A DNA stretch of 64,000 nucleotides, taken from contig CM030853.1 in the NCBI GenBank assembly GCA_018105865.1, positions 234,501 through 298,500 on the forward strand. The letters run 5' to 3'. The position numbers were made by a program, and so were the translations under genes. The stretch's first letter is position 1, and every line of letters starts with the position of its first letter. Below the pieces are notes generated by a model. That model made no database searches. It had not been told where the DNA came from and saw only the letters and a program-made list of their open reading frames with translations. Shown here piece after piece: positions 46,461 through 61,230 of this stretch. The DNA comes from Metaphire vulgaris. Its lineage: Eukaryota; Annelida; Clitellata; Crassiclitellata; Megascolecidae.

Positions 46461-47210
46461 AATGTGAAGCAGACAGATGCAAGTGTCTCAGCACACGTCA
46501 ATTAATTCGAGAATTTATCGGAATGTCAGAAAACACAGGTAGAACACGTGATCAAATTCACCTATAGCATTAATAATGCTGCATTATAACCACTGTTTGC
46601 TGAGGGATTTAGAGTTGACCCTCTCTAGGGTGGTCTAACGCAACCCCTCAATCACCCCCATCCCCACATGAGACAAGATCTTCAAATTCAAGTCGTCCAA
46701 AGCTCACTACATGAACTTCTGAAGAACTAAAGTCTGGTAAAGACTCAAATATGTGGAGCTACATCCACCAATAGAGCTAATAGCGCAACTGACTTAATAG
46801 TAGTTAGTCCTACTTGGGCAAAGGAGGCATTTCTAAGATAACGTTACTATAGAGGAACATTCTTTTGGCAGATTTAATTTTCGAACGATGCAAAGAAAAT
46901 TCAAGAAAAGTCCCGTGTTTATTCACTTCATATATCACTGTTCAAGCTGAGAATTAATTGTACAAAACATCTTTCACAGTCCATACAATAGCTCCAACTG
47001 TTCATTAACTCATTCTTAGACAATTGTCATTTTGTACATAAAATCTGGCCTCAATAAACTAGTGTCCATCTGTCTCTGTCTAGCGTCTGCTGTTGGAATC
47101 AGTTGTGCATGTGGTGCCTGGATCCCTTAGAGAATTCCTCTTTTGCCATTCCTCAAAATAAAGGCGGCTCAGAAATATTAGAAAATAAACCAGTACTTTG
47201 TTTCAATCAC

Positions 47211-47246
<36 letters not shown>

Positions 47247-47310
47247 GATCCATGCCTATCCTGATTCCGTGCTCTTGTTCTTCTACAGCAGTGACTGCCA
47301 TGTTCCTCGT
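45239..47310. other. intergenic between lectin-CUB and METTL24-like genes
   Basis: No supported gene. A repeat end cctggcgacgccactg at 46110-46125 closes an element whose left end is unclear; an ATAG/AG array is at 46381-46456 and an ATCA array at about 47207-47246. Both neighbours point towards this interval, so both 3' UTRs should lie here. Confidence 0.45.
46381..46456. repeat. (ATAG)n(AG)n microsatellite
   Basis: Short AG run, six ATAG units, then about twenty AG units. Confidence 0.95.
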
Positions 47311-50300
47311 TCAAAAGGCTTTGTAGCGATTGCCTTCATGTTTGACGTTGACAAAGTGAAGGTTGTGACAGCAATATCGCTCAATTCGCGTTATCGGAGA
47401 CAGGAACTTCGTTCGGTGGTTTGTACGAGTGTAGAAAAGCTGGAATCCTGATTTCTTGAGATTCAGAAGAGTCTTCATCATGAACGCCATCGTGTCAACG
47501 GTCGACCAGGTGCACAGGTGTTCTGGTCGGTCGTGTATGTCCACTTCAGGTGTGTGTATTTCCAGCGCCAATTGACGCACATGATCGATCGTGCGTGTCT
47601 CAATGAGATCGTAGAGAACCGGCCATTCGGAAAATTCTATGTCCATCTTCAGGTAATCAATAGTTCGCTGCGGATCAATCAACAGAGTATTATAAATACT
47701 TAAAACGACTTCAAGCGTAACCAATGGCTGCAAATGCATCATAAGAATCTCTTGGTAAACGCATCAGAAATGAGATGATAGGAGAAGCATGAAATCGTCA
47801 TTAAGCAGTCCCCCTGGTGAGTGCACAGTGAATCTCAACAGTGGAATTGAAAGTGAAGTAACTGAATCCCCTCACGGAGTGATTCATTCAGTGATTCTAC
47901 CGACCAAAGCATAATAAAATAAAGATCGAACATATTTAGCCGATCGTGGAACGCAACATTTACAATTGAAGATAAGTGCTTGGTCAAGCGCCGACAATAA
48001 GCAACAACTATTAGGATTTTCTGTTAAACAGTTTCACAAAAACAGAAGGCGACTTCAGTCTTCATCTGTGTCAAGCCACTTTTAACTACTTACCTGCGCG
48101 CATAATCAGACAAACGACTTACACCTTCGTGTCCGAGATCCTTCATGATATTCTTGAGACGACGGAGACGCCAATTTCCTCTGTTGACCGTCGTCTCTAT
48201 GCTGTCAATGCCGTAGTTGTGAAAATATCCGTTGGCTGAATACTGGTACGAGTCAACCTGCATACTGAAATTCACGCAAATCTCACGGCATTGCTAAATA
48301 GAAGACAGAATACAGAACTTCTAACTGGTATAAATACGAGCTTAAAAAATACGGTTCTATATCAGTAGACTAGTGAGTCTGGTTCGTAGTAAAATGAAAT
48401 AAAGCAGAATTTTGGTGTCGTTCAATTTCTGCGTCGTTTCTACAATATCCAATCAACTCAGTGCAGCACAAAAAGATAAAAAATATGAAACAACAATCAA
48501 ACAAGATACCAGGGGCGGTTCCACGTTGGGTATGACTGGGATGGCATCCCCCCACCGAGCTTTTTTTGCTTGTCAGGATTTCAGGGGATTTAGCAGTGGG
48601 AGTCACTACGCTGCTACACGTCCGCAGGTATTTGTATACAAAAAGAGCTGATGATCTTTTTTTGCTTGTCAGTCTTTTTAGGGAAGTTTTATACACATTT
48701 TCCAGGCAAAACACTGTTAATGACATTTTTTTGCTTGTCAACCTTTTTTGGGATTTCATTTCTTTCCCTCCACCAAATTCCTAAACATTCCTTGCATCCC
48801 CCCTAACAAGAATTCTTGGAGCCCCCACTGCAAGATACTCTTATAATTCAACTTTAATTTGCAACAGATTAAGAATAACTGTGTCTGAAGAGGAAACACT
48901 TACCTTGGATCAAAGGAATGAACCTCACACTTCAGAAGATCCTCAATTGCATTTTCAAAACGAAAATCATTATTTATTCTGAAAATTAAGAGAAATGCTT
49001 TATCAAGCTGCTCCTTCACTTCAATCAAATCAAATTTAATTAGGAATTTTAATCCCATTCACAATGTTTTAACATAAAACATAATCTAATTATGCAGACC
49101 TAAGTCTTGAGTGTTTATCTTTAGCATTTAATTTGTCAGCCCAAATACTCAAAAAAACCTCTTCAGGTGATTTAAAGAAACACAATCTAATGCTAATGTC
49201 CATTAGAGTTCTATTCTTGATCACTGTAAGTGATCATGCATCATGTTACAGCAAATGAAATCATTGCAGTCGAAGAGTTAAGTATATCTTTCAGCCAAGA
49301 GCACATTATTTAAATACAGCGCAGCTAATAAGAGCAACAGAGCCCTTGACAATAGCAAGTTCAACAGGCACCCAAATGAATAGACCAGACACGGAGCGCG
49401 AATGTCGAAACGGTGGTCAATGCAGACATCCCATCCTCCCTCCTCCGCAGGACCAAGATGAACCTGATCCCCACAATTGATCGTCATTGTGCTCACAAAA
49501 CTGCAAAATACAAACGTCAAACAATCTCCAGTTGCACAGATTAATAACAACAACCAGTGGCGTCGTCAACAACAATTTTGTTAGGGGATGCCCACCCCTG
49601 ACGCCGGGGTAATTGAGTTTAACCATTTGTAGTTTTTAAACTACTAAGTTTTGCAATAACCCTAATCAATGGTCCAATTCATAAATGGCATAGACTGTAG
49701 ACATAAACATAGACATATAGGATAAGCATAGATACCATAAAATACATTTCCAATGCATGTATGGAATGGAGTGTGGTAAAACTTAACGCAAACGCAACAC
49801 TAATAAACGAAATTTCTGAATTTTTGTAGACACCTTAATTTTTTTAATTTTTGGGGGATGCACGGGCATCCCCTGGCTTCCATTACGCGACGCCACTGAC
49901 AATAACAACAACAACAACAACAATAATAATAATAATAATAATAACAATAATAATAATAGCAGGGCACAGAGTGGTTCAGTAGGATATGTCCTGTGTGAGA
50001 ACCAAAGTGCTCCACCCAGCCACCCACCCACTCAGTTGCCCAATACGATCTGCATCTCAATTTACTGGTTCAAAGTTTTCTAAACTGATTTCCAACTGAT
50101 TTTACACTAACTTCATCTGCAAAATCTAAATATTCCTCACTAGAAGAAGTCGTTTTCCAGTTCATAGAAGTTGTTTCCCATCGGCTTCAGATATTCTTTC
50201 ATTTTCTGTTCGCTCGGCAGAACAATCTTCAATAGTAAAACAAAAGCACAATAATAATAACGACTCAACGCAGACAAACTCCATGCACTTGCCATCAGAT

Positions 50301-50772
50301 GACTTTGACCGGCGCTCATAATGCTGATGAGTAGTCTAAGAGCTTTTTAGGGTTCGCTTCTATTGCGCCATCGGCATATGCCATAGGTGTCAAGTTAATG
50401 TCGCCATATAGAAGCTCACTGATTCCTCTAATGTTGATTCACTAAATGTTACATCACGCACTTTTTTGTTACATTACATTACATTTATAATGTCCAAGAC
50501 TTAAGAGTGCCGTTTTACCAACAGTTCAATCCTCACTCAAAAAAAGATTCAACAGAGGTGAAAAAGAAACTGCTCACCTGTGCAATCTTACTTTTGCATG
50601 CGATGGCCGAGGTAAAGAAGACGGGTCTACTCATGTAACGATAGCACCAAACAACGACTGCGACAAACACTGTAATCAATGCAAGTCTCCGGATGATTCG
50701 TAAAGTCAAATACTGTTTCAGTGGAGCGAGAAATTGTCGCCATTGATGTTCTAACCGTCTTGCTGTCTTCAT
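47311..50772 (-). CDS. METTL24-like methyltransferase, type II membrane protein
   Basis: Six coding exons: 50772-50578, 50226-50141, 49500-49372, 48978-48904, 48264-48123, 47667-47311; phases close to 327 residues (human METTL24 about 366). Residues about 25-45 are a signal anchor (LALITVFVAVVVWCYRY) preceded by arginines, so the enzyme domain should face the lumen or outside. Diagnostic blocks: GGWDVCIDHRFDIRAPCLVY (METTL24 WAVCLDDRF..PCLVYSFG), INNDFRFENAIEDLLKCEVH then SFDP, NWRLRRLKNIMKDLGHEG, and TIDYLKMDIEFSEWPVL, the Methyltransf_21-type core with its acidic SAM-pocket region. The substrate of this family is not established. The start is the first true ATG in exon 1. A 344-bp hAT-type element lies in intron 2 and a further cag-repeat element near 48.5-48.83 kb in intron 4. 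Confidence 0.88.
49555..49898. mobile_element. hAT-like element with near-perfect 8-bp duplication
   Basis: Starts CAGTGGCGTCGTCAAC, ends ttacgcgacgccactg; flanks acaacaac and acaataac differ at one base. 344 bp, non-coding. Confidence 0.7.
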
Positions 50773-52828
50773 ATTCGACAAAACTTCAAGCAATGATTCC
50801 TTTAAGAAATTCTACCTGACACCTGTGGACTTGAATATTTATATATAGGGATGTAACTTTTCCGGAAAAGTAGAACGGCCGGAAATATTCCGGAAATTTC
50901 CGGAAATTTCCGGAATACTTCCGGAAAAGTTATAAAAGCCTTCAAAACTTCTCTTTTTTAGAGGTAAACAGACAGCAGTGGACAAAATTAATTACCGCAG
51001 GTCCCACAGCTAAGAAAACGAAGTTTTATTATATATTTTTGGCACATAGGGGAAATTGGTTGAAAACGGGTTCTCCGATATTTTAACGAGATCCCGCCAA
51101 TTTAAGTATTCTACTTGCTGCTCAGGGAACCAGCTTCACCTTATAAATATTCACGGTTTTGTCGCATCGAGTGCTGGCGAGAGTGTGAGACTATGGGTAA
51201 ATACCGTAAAATAAACAAGTGTTTAGTTTTGTTTTGTGACAATTCGTTAATTTTTCGCCGAACATCGAGATTTATTATAGTTTTAACAAATCAGACAGCA
51301 AAACGGCGTCGCGTACTCTGGTAACTGGTTCTCTGCGACTTCCGACTCAGACATTATATAGCGCTACCATACTGACAGTTGTTAACTTGTTAACAAATGC
51401 CCAACAAATGAATAGTTATAAATAGTAATAATGATAAAAAATAATAATAGATATCAGTAATAGTAATCAATAGTAATAAATACTAATAATAAACAGTAAT
51501 AATAATTATAATAAATAACATTAATAATCAACTTTTCCTTTCCGGAAAAGTACCTCAGAAATTTCCGGAAATTTCCGGAAATTTCCTCTGGAAATTTCCG
51601 GAATTTTCCTAACTCACATCCCTATTTATATAGCTCAATTTTTCATTATTATCAAGTACTCATGATTCTTTATCTTGTCACTTATTTAGACTTCAGTAAA
51701 ATTGTGATCACACTGTGGGGCATAAAATAAATAAGTAACAGGATTTACTTATTTTACAATCAATAACTTTTTTTCTAAAAGTATGGACTCTGAGCAATAC
51801 GATAATAATAATCCATGGTCTCTCGGGAGTTTGCATGGTTTATAAGTTGGACGGACTTTTAAATTTTAAGTACAACTACATCGCCCGTATAAGGACTTTG
51901 CTCGAGAGTGTCCACTTCTCTCAAATGTTTCAGAAATAAATATTTTTTCTGGATTTGAATTTGCAGCCTCTGTTGTACTCCTGCGCCCTAGAATAGTCTA
52001 TGGGCTGTCATGTCAGCGCCCATAAGGAGGCCACGACTGCAGCCGTAGGCGTCGAAGGACTTCGCTACTTCGGTTGTTTCTCGTTTGAATCGTATTTTAG
52101 AAGTCACTTCCCAACAGAAAGACCTTCAGATAGTCATCACGCCCATTAGAGGTGATTCGGTAGCCATTGTCTGTGTTCGTACAGGGTGCATCCTACGTAG
52201 ACCCAGTGAGGTAGAACGGCCGTGGGTGGTCACCCTCCCCTGTGCCACGTAGAGCTACGTCGTCTCTCTGGAGAGGGAGGGGTGAATGAATTCCGATCTT
52301 TATTATCAGCACACGATCTGTCATTTAGATCATATTTTCTATCATTTGATAAGTTCTGGACTTAAGAAACAGACGCTTTAGTAGCTGAGAAGTGTTGTTA
52401 TAAAAACTGTAGTAAATTACAGTTATTATGGTGTATGATGTGAGTTTTCTCTTTGTTATTTATTTTATTTATAGTATAGCTATTACAGCGATTTGTAAGA
52501 TGTATATCTGATCATCAAAGTAATTTATGTATATTTTCTAAAAAATATGTTGAACAAATTATTTTATAGTAAGTGAGTTTATTGCTTCCAACTCATAAAT
52601 AAATACAGATGTCATTATAACATATACAGTAAAGTAATCAATAACAATTAACTTCTTCATTTCTACAAAAACCAAAAGCATCGTAATTTCTAAAAGATAA
52701 GATGTGTTTGAGTGTCACAGAAGGTCCTTTCCCTCAGAACTGTGTTTTAAGTATTTAATTTGATTAAAACGTTTTCTTAAATAGTTGGTTCTTTAACATT
52801 GATCTCAGGTTTGCCAATTGACTTTCAG
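50773..52828. other. divergent intergenic region METTL24-like (-) / GALE (+)
   Basis: Contains the 779-bp hAT element at 50846-51624, only about 75 bp upstream of the METTL24-like start codon. GALE 5' UTR exon(s) should be in 51.9-52.7 kb; 52010-52290 is the GC-richest part and the best promoter candidate. The acceptor TTTCAG sits directly before the GALE ATG, so the first GALE exon is non-coding. Confidence 0.45.
50846..51624. mobile_element. non-autonomous hAT transposon, 779 bp
   Basis: Ends TAGGGATGTAACTT and (inverse) TAGGGATGTGAGTT, flanked by a perfect 8-bp duplication TTTATATA at 50838-50845 and 51625-51632. Both subterminal regions are packed with CCGGAAATTT motifs, as expected for transposase-binding sites. 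The interior has only short ORFs, so it must have relied on a transposase elsewhere. Confidence 0.9.
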
Positions 52829-56693
<3,865 letters not shown>

Positions 56694-57650
56694 GCAAACT
56701 GATCTTCTTCAGCACTCAATTCTGCACGTTCCATTTCTACTGCTTTTTAGATTATGAATTCTAGTTCTTCATCTATTTTATGGTGTGTGTTAGTCTCTTG
56801 TGTGAATTAATAATCTCTGGTCAAATGAAGAATTCTGCCATTTGTTTTGAAGAGACAAATTGTGATTTTATACACGTCAGTATTTTATGTTGCATATGGT
56901 AAATCTGTTTCAAACCAGTAATTGTGAAGTACTTACAACTGTATACAGTAGTGTGGTGGATTGTTAACTATGTAACTATTATCATTAACTGTAGTTTCAT
57001 TAGGAATGATAAACATTTGGATTTGACAGACTTACTATTTAATTTGTCAATTTTAGATAGTATTTTGGCATATATGTGTATATATGAATTTGCAAGCAAA
57101 CAAGATCAAATTTGATTGATAAAAATATTTGTTTTATTTAAATTGGGGAAGGTGTTTTTTTTATAATGGTCATTTTGTCTGCCAAATTTTGTAAACAACG
57201 TACAAGTCATTTCTAGAACTTGGCATTTCTTATAGCAATGTTATGACAAGCTGGATGATTACCATATTATTCAAATTTGAACACAAGAGTTGTCAGGAAG
57301 ACCTTAAACTTTAAAATTGGGTTCAAATATTCCTGCAGTCTTTGTAATGGGGTGTGCTTTGGGGTACTTGAAAACATTCACGCCATACAGAGGACGGACA
57401 TTGGTCAAAACCATACTCTAGTCACACTCTAATCTAATTGTCCTTTTAATAAACTAAAATTTTTATTTAAAAAAATTAGAAGCCCTTTTATAATTCCAAC
57501 TGTTATAATATTTTAAGCACAACTGGTTTTCTAAAACAAAACTAACTGAAACACTTGTTAATTAGCGAGTCATCTTGATTCTGAAATGCAACTACATGCT
57601 GCTGTTCACAGGATTTGTCAAATGTGCAAATGTCTTTGAAATGACTCCAA
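56694..57650. other. convergent 3' region of GALE and LSM2
   Basis: No gene. AT-rich, with probable 3' UTRs of both genes (a plus-strand aataaa-like signal such as tttaataaactaaa near 57435 is in the right area but is not assigned). Confidence 0.45.
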
Positions 57651-58989
57651 TCATCTTTGCTTGTTCTGAGCAGCTTCCTTCCTTGCGGCGTCTTGCAGCA
57701 GCTGCGTGTCGCATTCGTCAGCGGGAAGCTGGACGTAACGGATGACCGACCCTCGAATGAAACAATTCTTCACAGATTGCTGTAAAATTAAATAGCCACT
57801 TGTTCAATACATAATACAAGTGACATTCGTTAAAGTGCCCTAGACTTTGGCCTTCATCATACCCACAGCGCTATAAAACTCGTCTTAATAACACGGTAGA
57901 ACTTTGTTGTAACGTACTTAGCGGGTCTGTAAAATTGAGTACATTGTATCTGAGGTGTGTTATATCCAATACCATCGAATACGGTAGCGCATCACACGGG
58001 ACCGTACATTGCAGAATGAAATAACCGAGTATTTGTTATAACCAAGTCTGTTATAATGAAGTTTGCTGTAATGGTAAATGTAAGCTACAGTCAAGCTCTC
58101 TCAGTGTTATATTCAAGTGATAATTTCAAATCGGTTATTTTTCAACTTTGAGAATGCTGCTGGTACTTTTGAGACAAATCAGAACTTTTCCTACCATGTG
58201 AGGATATTTATCGACATCTGTTACACTGATGTCCGTGAGTTTGATGTTCAGAAACTGATCAACTGAGTGCAATGTGCCACAGATACTAGATTAAAACAGA
58301 CCAAACAAAACGTTTTATAAGCTAAAGCAAACAACATCCAAATATATATAAGTACTGATAAAAACAGCAATTTGTCTGAGTCTGATACAGCTACAGTATC
58401 TACAAACCTCCAAAAGATAGACAAATCTAGCAAGCATTATTAAATGTTATGTATTATCAAACATTTAAAACTCCATAAGTCTATAACTTAAATTTACAAA
58501 TACTTCCATAATTTTAGACAACAAATTGCTTTAAACAGCCATGCAATGCCTAAATCAAAGCCAGGCTAAATGCATATCTGTTTCTTCTTTCCTTCATTGC
58601 CAGTCCTGCTTCTTCCCCACTCTGACTGATCTCTGAAATCGATTGATACTTTGAGTATTATAAGTGGTGCTATAGAAGTTCATAATCGATTTTGAATTCT
58701 AAAATTAATATTTCTACGATGAAATACACATTGTGACAAACTTTAAGTCGTTTTTCAGTTCCACAACGACGTCCTTTCCAACGAGAGATTTGAAAAATGA
58801 ATAAAACAACTGAAACAGATATAAAGAGTTGAATAAACACCAGTAAATATATTCGAAATGTTTTAAATGTGTATTAAAATGTTCGGTTATTAATATGGTA
58901 CTGCAATAACAGTCTCTACAGAATAATTAGTCAAAATAAAATTATTTTCTAAATAAATGTGATATATATATAAGAAGAATTCAAACCAT
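57651..58989 (-). CDS. LSM2: U6 snRNA-associated Sm-like protein LSm2
   Basis: Four coding exons: 58989-58987 (ATG alone), 58809-58742, 58285-58195, 57779-57651; frame closes to 96 residues (human 95). Nearly identical to human LSM2: LFYSFFKSLVGKDVVVELKN, ICGTLHSVDQFLNIKLTDIS (Sm1 motif), SVKNCFIRGSVIRYVQLP (Sm2 motif) and DTQLLQDAARKEAAQ. It is a ring member of both Lsm2-8 (U6 snRNA 3' end, nucleus) and Lsm1-7 (mRNA decapping, cytoplasm). The first intron seems to follow the ATG codon directly (ATG|GTTTGA); that donor is weak but the second donor, AAA|GTTTGT, is of the same kind. The initiator exon is the least certain part. The AAAGATGGCGGC motif upstream probably marks the start site. Confidence 0.93.
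57895..58080. mobile_element. possible pogo/Tigger-like MITE remnant
   Basis: Left part gtagaactttgttgtaacg and right part accaagtctgttataatgaa resemble the AAC(C/T)TnGTTATAACGA-style ends of pogo-group elements. It lies in the LSM2 intron 3. A weaker relative is at 3395-3480. Confidence 0.35.
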
Positions 58990-59849
58990 TTTTACTGAGC
59001 GATATTAAGGCAAAGACGACACTCAAACGCACTTCATAGAAATTAATAGTTACTGGAACTAGTCTATCTATGGTAATGACAACGGAAAGTTGCCGCCATC
59101 TTTACTAAGGCAGACAAATGAGACAATGGTTATCAACTTATCATGGTTAAGTGAAAAGCACTATGGTGAAAACTGAAAAGTAAGTAAAATCTTGTTAATT
59201 TTTTTATAGTGCGTTCATAAGCAACACCGCAGTAGCTAGGTACTTAATCTTAGTATGAATAGCATTAGCCACACAATTACCGCACACATGCCGCAAAACT
59301 TATAATACAAGTCCCGACTTCTATTAAAGTAAAGTAAAGTAAGTAAAGTAAAATATCGTAAACTTATACAGCGCCCCGGTGACAGTACAGCATTAGCTGC
59401 TTATTCTTATGCGCTTAATCTTTCTTGAAATAGCTATAGGCAAGGTGGTTTGTCGGCCGGGCAAAGAAACGCAGAAGAAAATAGACATGAATTAAATGGA
59501 CTTGGCAAGGAGAATAAGTCGGAGAAGGATAACCACTTACATGGACTTGGCAGAAAAAAGTGTAGTACCAAACTCGTCGAAATCCTTAATGGAACGACTA
59601 CGTAGATTATTATATATTTTCATTTCTATGGTCATCGTTCTGTTGTCAATGAAAAGCGTGTCAAGTTGTTTAAAGTTAAAGTTTCTAATTTTTCCTTCTC
59701 ATTATTAGTAGCGTCAAGTGTTAAAGTCAAAGCGTCATTTATAAGTCATGGATTAGAACAGAAGGAGAACGTCGTGTTGGAATTATTGCTTTTCTTTGGA
59801 CGGGAAATGAAGAGATCACTCCATCAATACTTGTGGAATACCATGCCTC
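58990..59849. other. LSM2 upstream region
   Basis: Contains the YY1-like motif at 59092-59103, an inverted SINE-like piece at about 59335-59420 (gcagctaatgctgt-like, agcgccccggtgac), and small ORFs at 59496-59708 that I do not support. No gene recognised. Confidence 0.45.
59092..59103 (-). promoter_or_regulatory. YY1-like AAAGATGGCGGC upstream of LSM2
   Basis: On the minus strand, about 105 bp before the proposed LSM2 ATG. An ATG in the motif opens an 11-codon upstream ORF that ends before the LSM2 start. Confidence 0.5.
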
Positions 59850-60128
59850 TCAGAACCCCTCCCCCGCCCCTTCCGTCTTCAGGTAGAAGGGAAACAGCAG
59901 ACCCGAGACCGACTGTCTCTCCAGCACCAGCCTATCTGTCCAGCCCACCAATGCCTGTGCATGATGATGATGTCCTGCTTGCCCTTCGGCTGCTGCTGGC
60001 TGCTGCTGCTGCTGCTGCTGGTTGTGGCCCAGGGCGCCCGTTGCAACCGGTGCTAAGCCTGCACTCCTCCTCCCTCTTGTCCTCCCGGCTGTTCCGATAG
60101 ACGAGTTGTCAGTGGGCGCTGTCGCCAT
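59850..60128 (-). CDS. unrecognised polyQ/His ORF, possible first exon
   Basis: From the ATG at 60128 (AAAAATGGCGACAG context) the frame runs 92 residues to a stop at 59850: MATAPTDNSSIGTAGRTRGR, a Q7 tract from a CAG array, an HHHH run, then VGWTDRLVLERQS and LLFPFYLKTEG. The GC-rich sequence, good start context and divergent position 150 bp from the BNIP2-like gene suggest a real first exon; a donor such as TTG|GTGGGC after the His run could splice it on. No family recognised and no following exon found before LSM2, so it may also be a non-conserved frame. Confidence 0.3.
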   Translation of the reverse strand: MATAPTDNSSIGTAGRTRGRRSAGLAPVATGALGHNQQQQQQQPAAAEGQAGHHHHAQALVGWTDRLVLERQSVSGLLFPFYLKTEGAGEGF

Positions 60129-60278
60129 TTTTCTTTCTGCCGGGAAAAGTAAGCGTCCTATTTGAGTTAATACGCAGTTAGAGAAAGACAAGAGGAAATC
60201 CTCCTCCCATTGGTGATTCTTTGCACGATCCTCCTCGTCTCATCTTCCTGTTGAAGATTACAGTTGGGAGAGAGGAGG
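60129..60278. promoter_or_regulatory. putative bidirectional promoter
   Basis: The ATGs of the polyQ ORF (minus) and of the BNIP2-like gene (plus) are 150 bp apart, head to head. No TATA box is evident. Confidence 0.35.
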
Positions 60279-60695
60279 ATGAAGGAGGATCCGGTGTCCA
60301 CTGACCGTGAATCCTCAGCAAAGGTTAAGAATTTTCCACTGTTAAAATCTCGTTATTGAGGAAGTATTATGGAATTAATATTAATCTATCAGTTGATGGG
60401 AGAAAGATTTTGTTAAAATCATTCATAATTGACGGAATTTAGAAGAGAAAACTTTCTACAGAAGCTGATATCATGATTCATTTTCATTTCTCGGATGGTT
60501 GAATACTGACATGACTCGTCTGCCTACACTCTATAGTCTATACAGACAGCACTGATTTGTCAGGACCAGGCCAGGGCTTCATATAAAGTGGCTGCAGTAA
60601 TCAGAGATCTTGGCTTTTCTCTTGATCTTAATTCCTTAGCATTGTTCAGTTTCTGGTATTTTCTTCTTTATGCTGAGAATTTATTGGTAACTGTT

Positions 60696-60745
<50 letters not shown>

Positions 60746-60791
60746 TCTCTGTCTCTGTCTCTGTCTCTGTCTCTGTCTCTCTGTCTCTCTG

Positions 60792-60858
<67 letters not shown>

Positions 60859-61171
60859 GTCAGTCTGAATGAAAATATTACTTCACTGGTTCAAAGGTGA
60901 ATATTATTACTTTTTAAATGATGAGTGAAACAATTCAGTGGAGCAGAACAGTTGTTCCTTCTGCCTTATTTCTGGACACCTTAATTAAGCCACGATTAGG
61001 GGAATTGTGGGGATTGCAAATGTTTCCTTTGAAAAATCTTTTGAGTGAATTTTTAAAATTAGATTTGATTTCACAATAAACCATTTTAAGTTTTTCAGTC
61101 TGTTGATGTGGCCTGACGTTTATTTATCTAACACTTTATTTGATTTGTCATTAGTTTGAGTGCATTTACAG

Positions 61172-61230
<59 letters not shown>

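Noticed and set aside
59666..60100. 144-codon plus-strand ORF with poly-Ala
   Set aside because: Opposite strand of the polyQ frame; poly-Ala is the CTG array and nothing resembles a domain.
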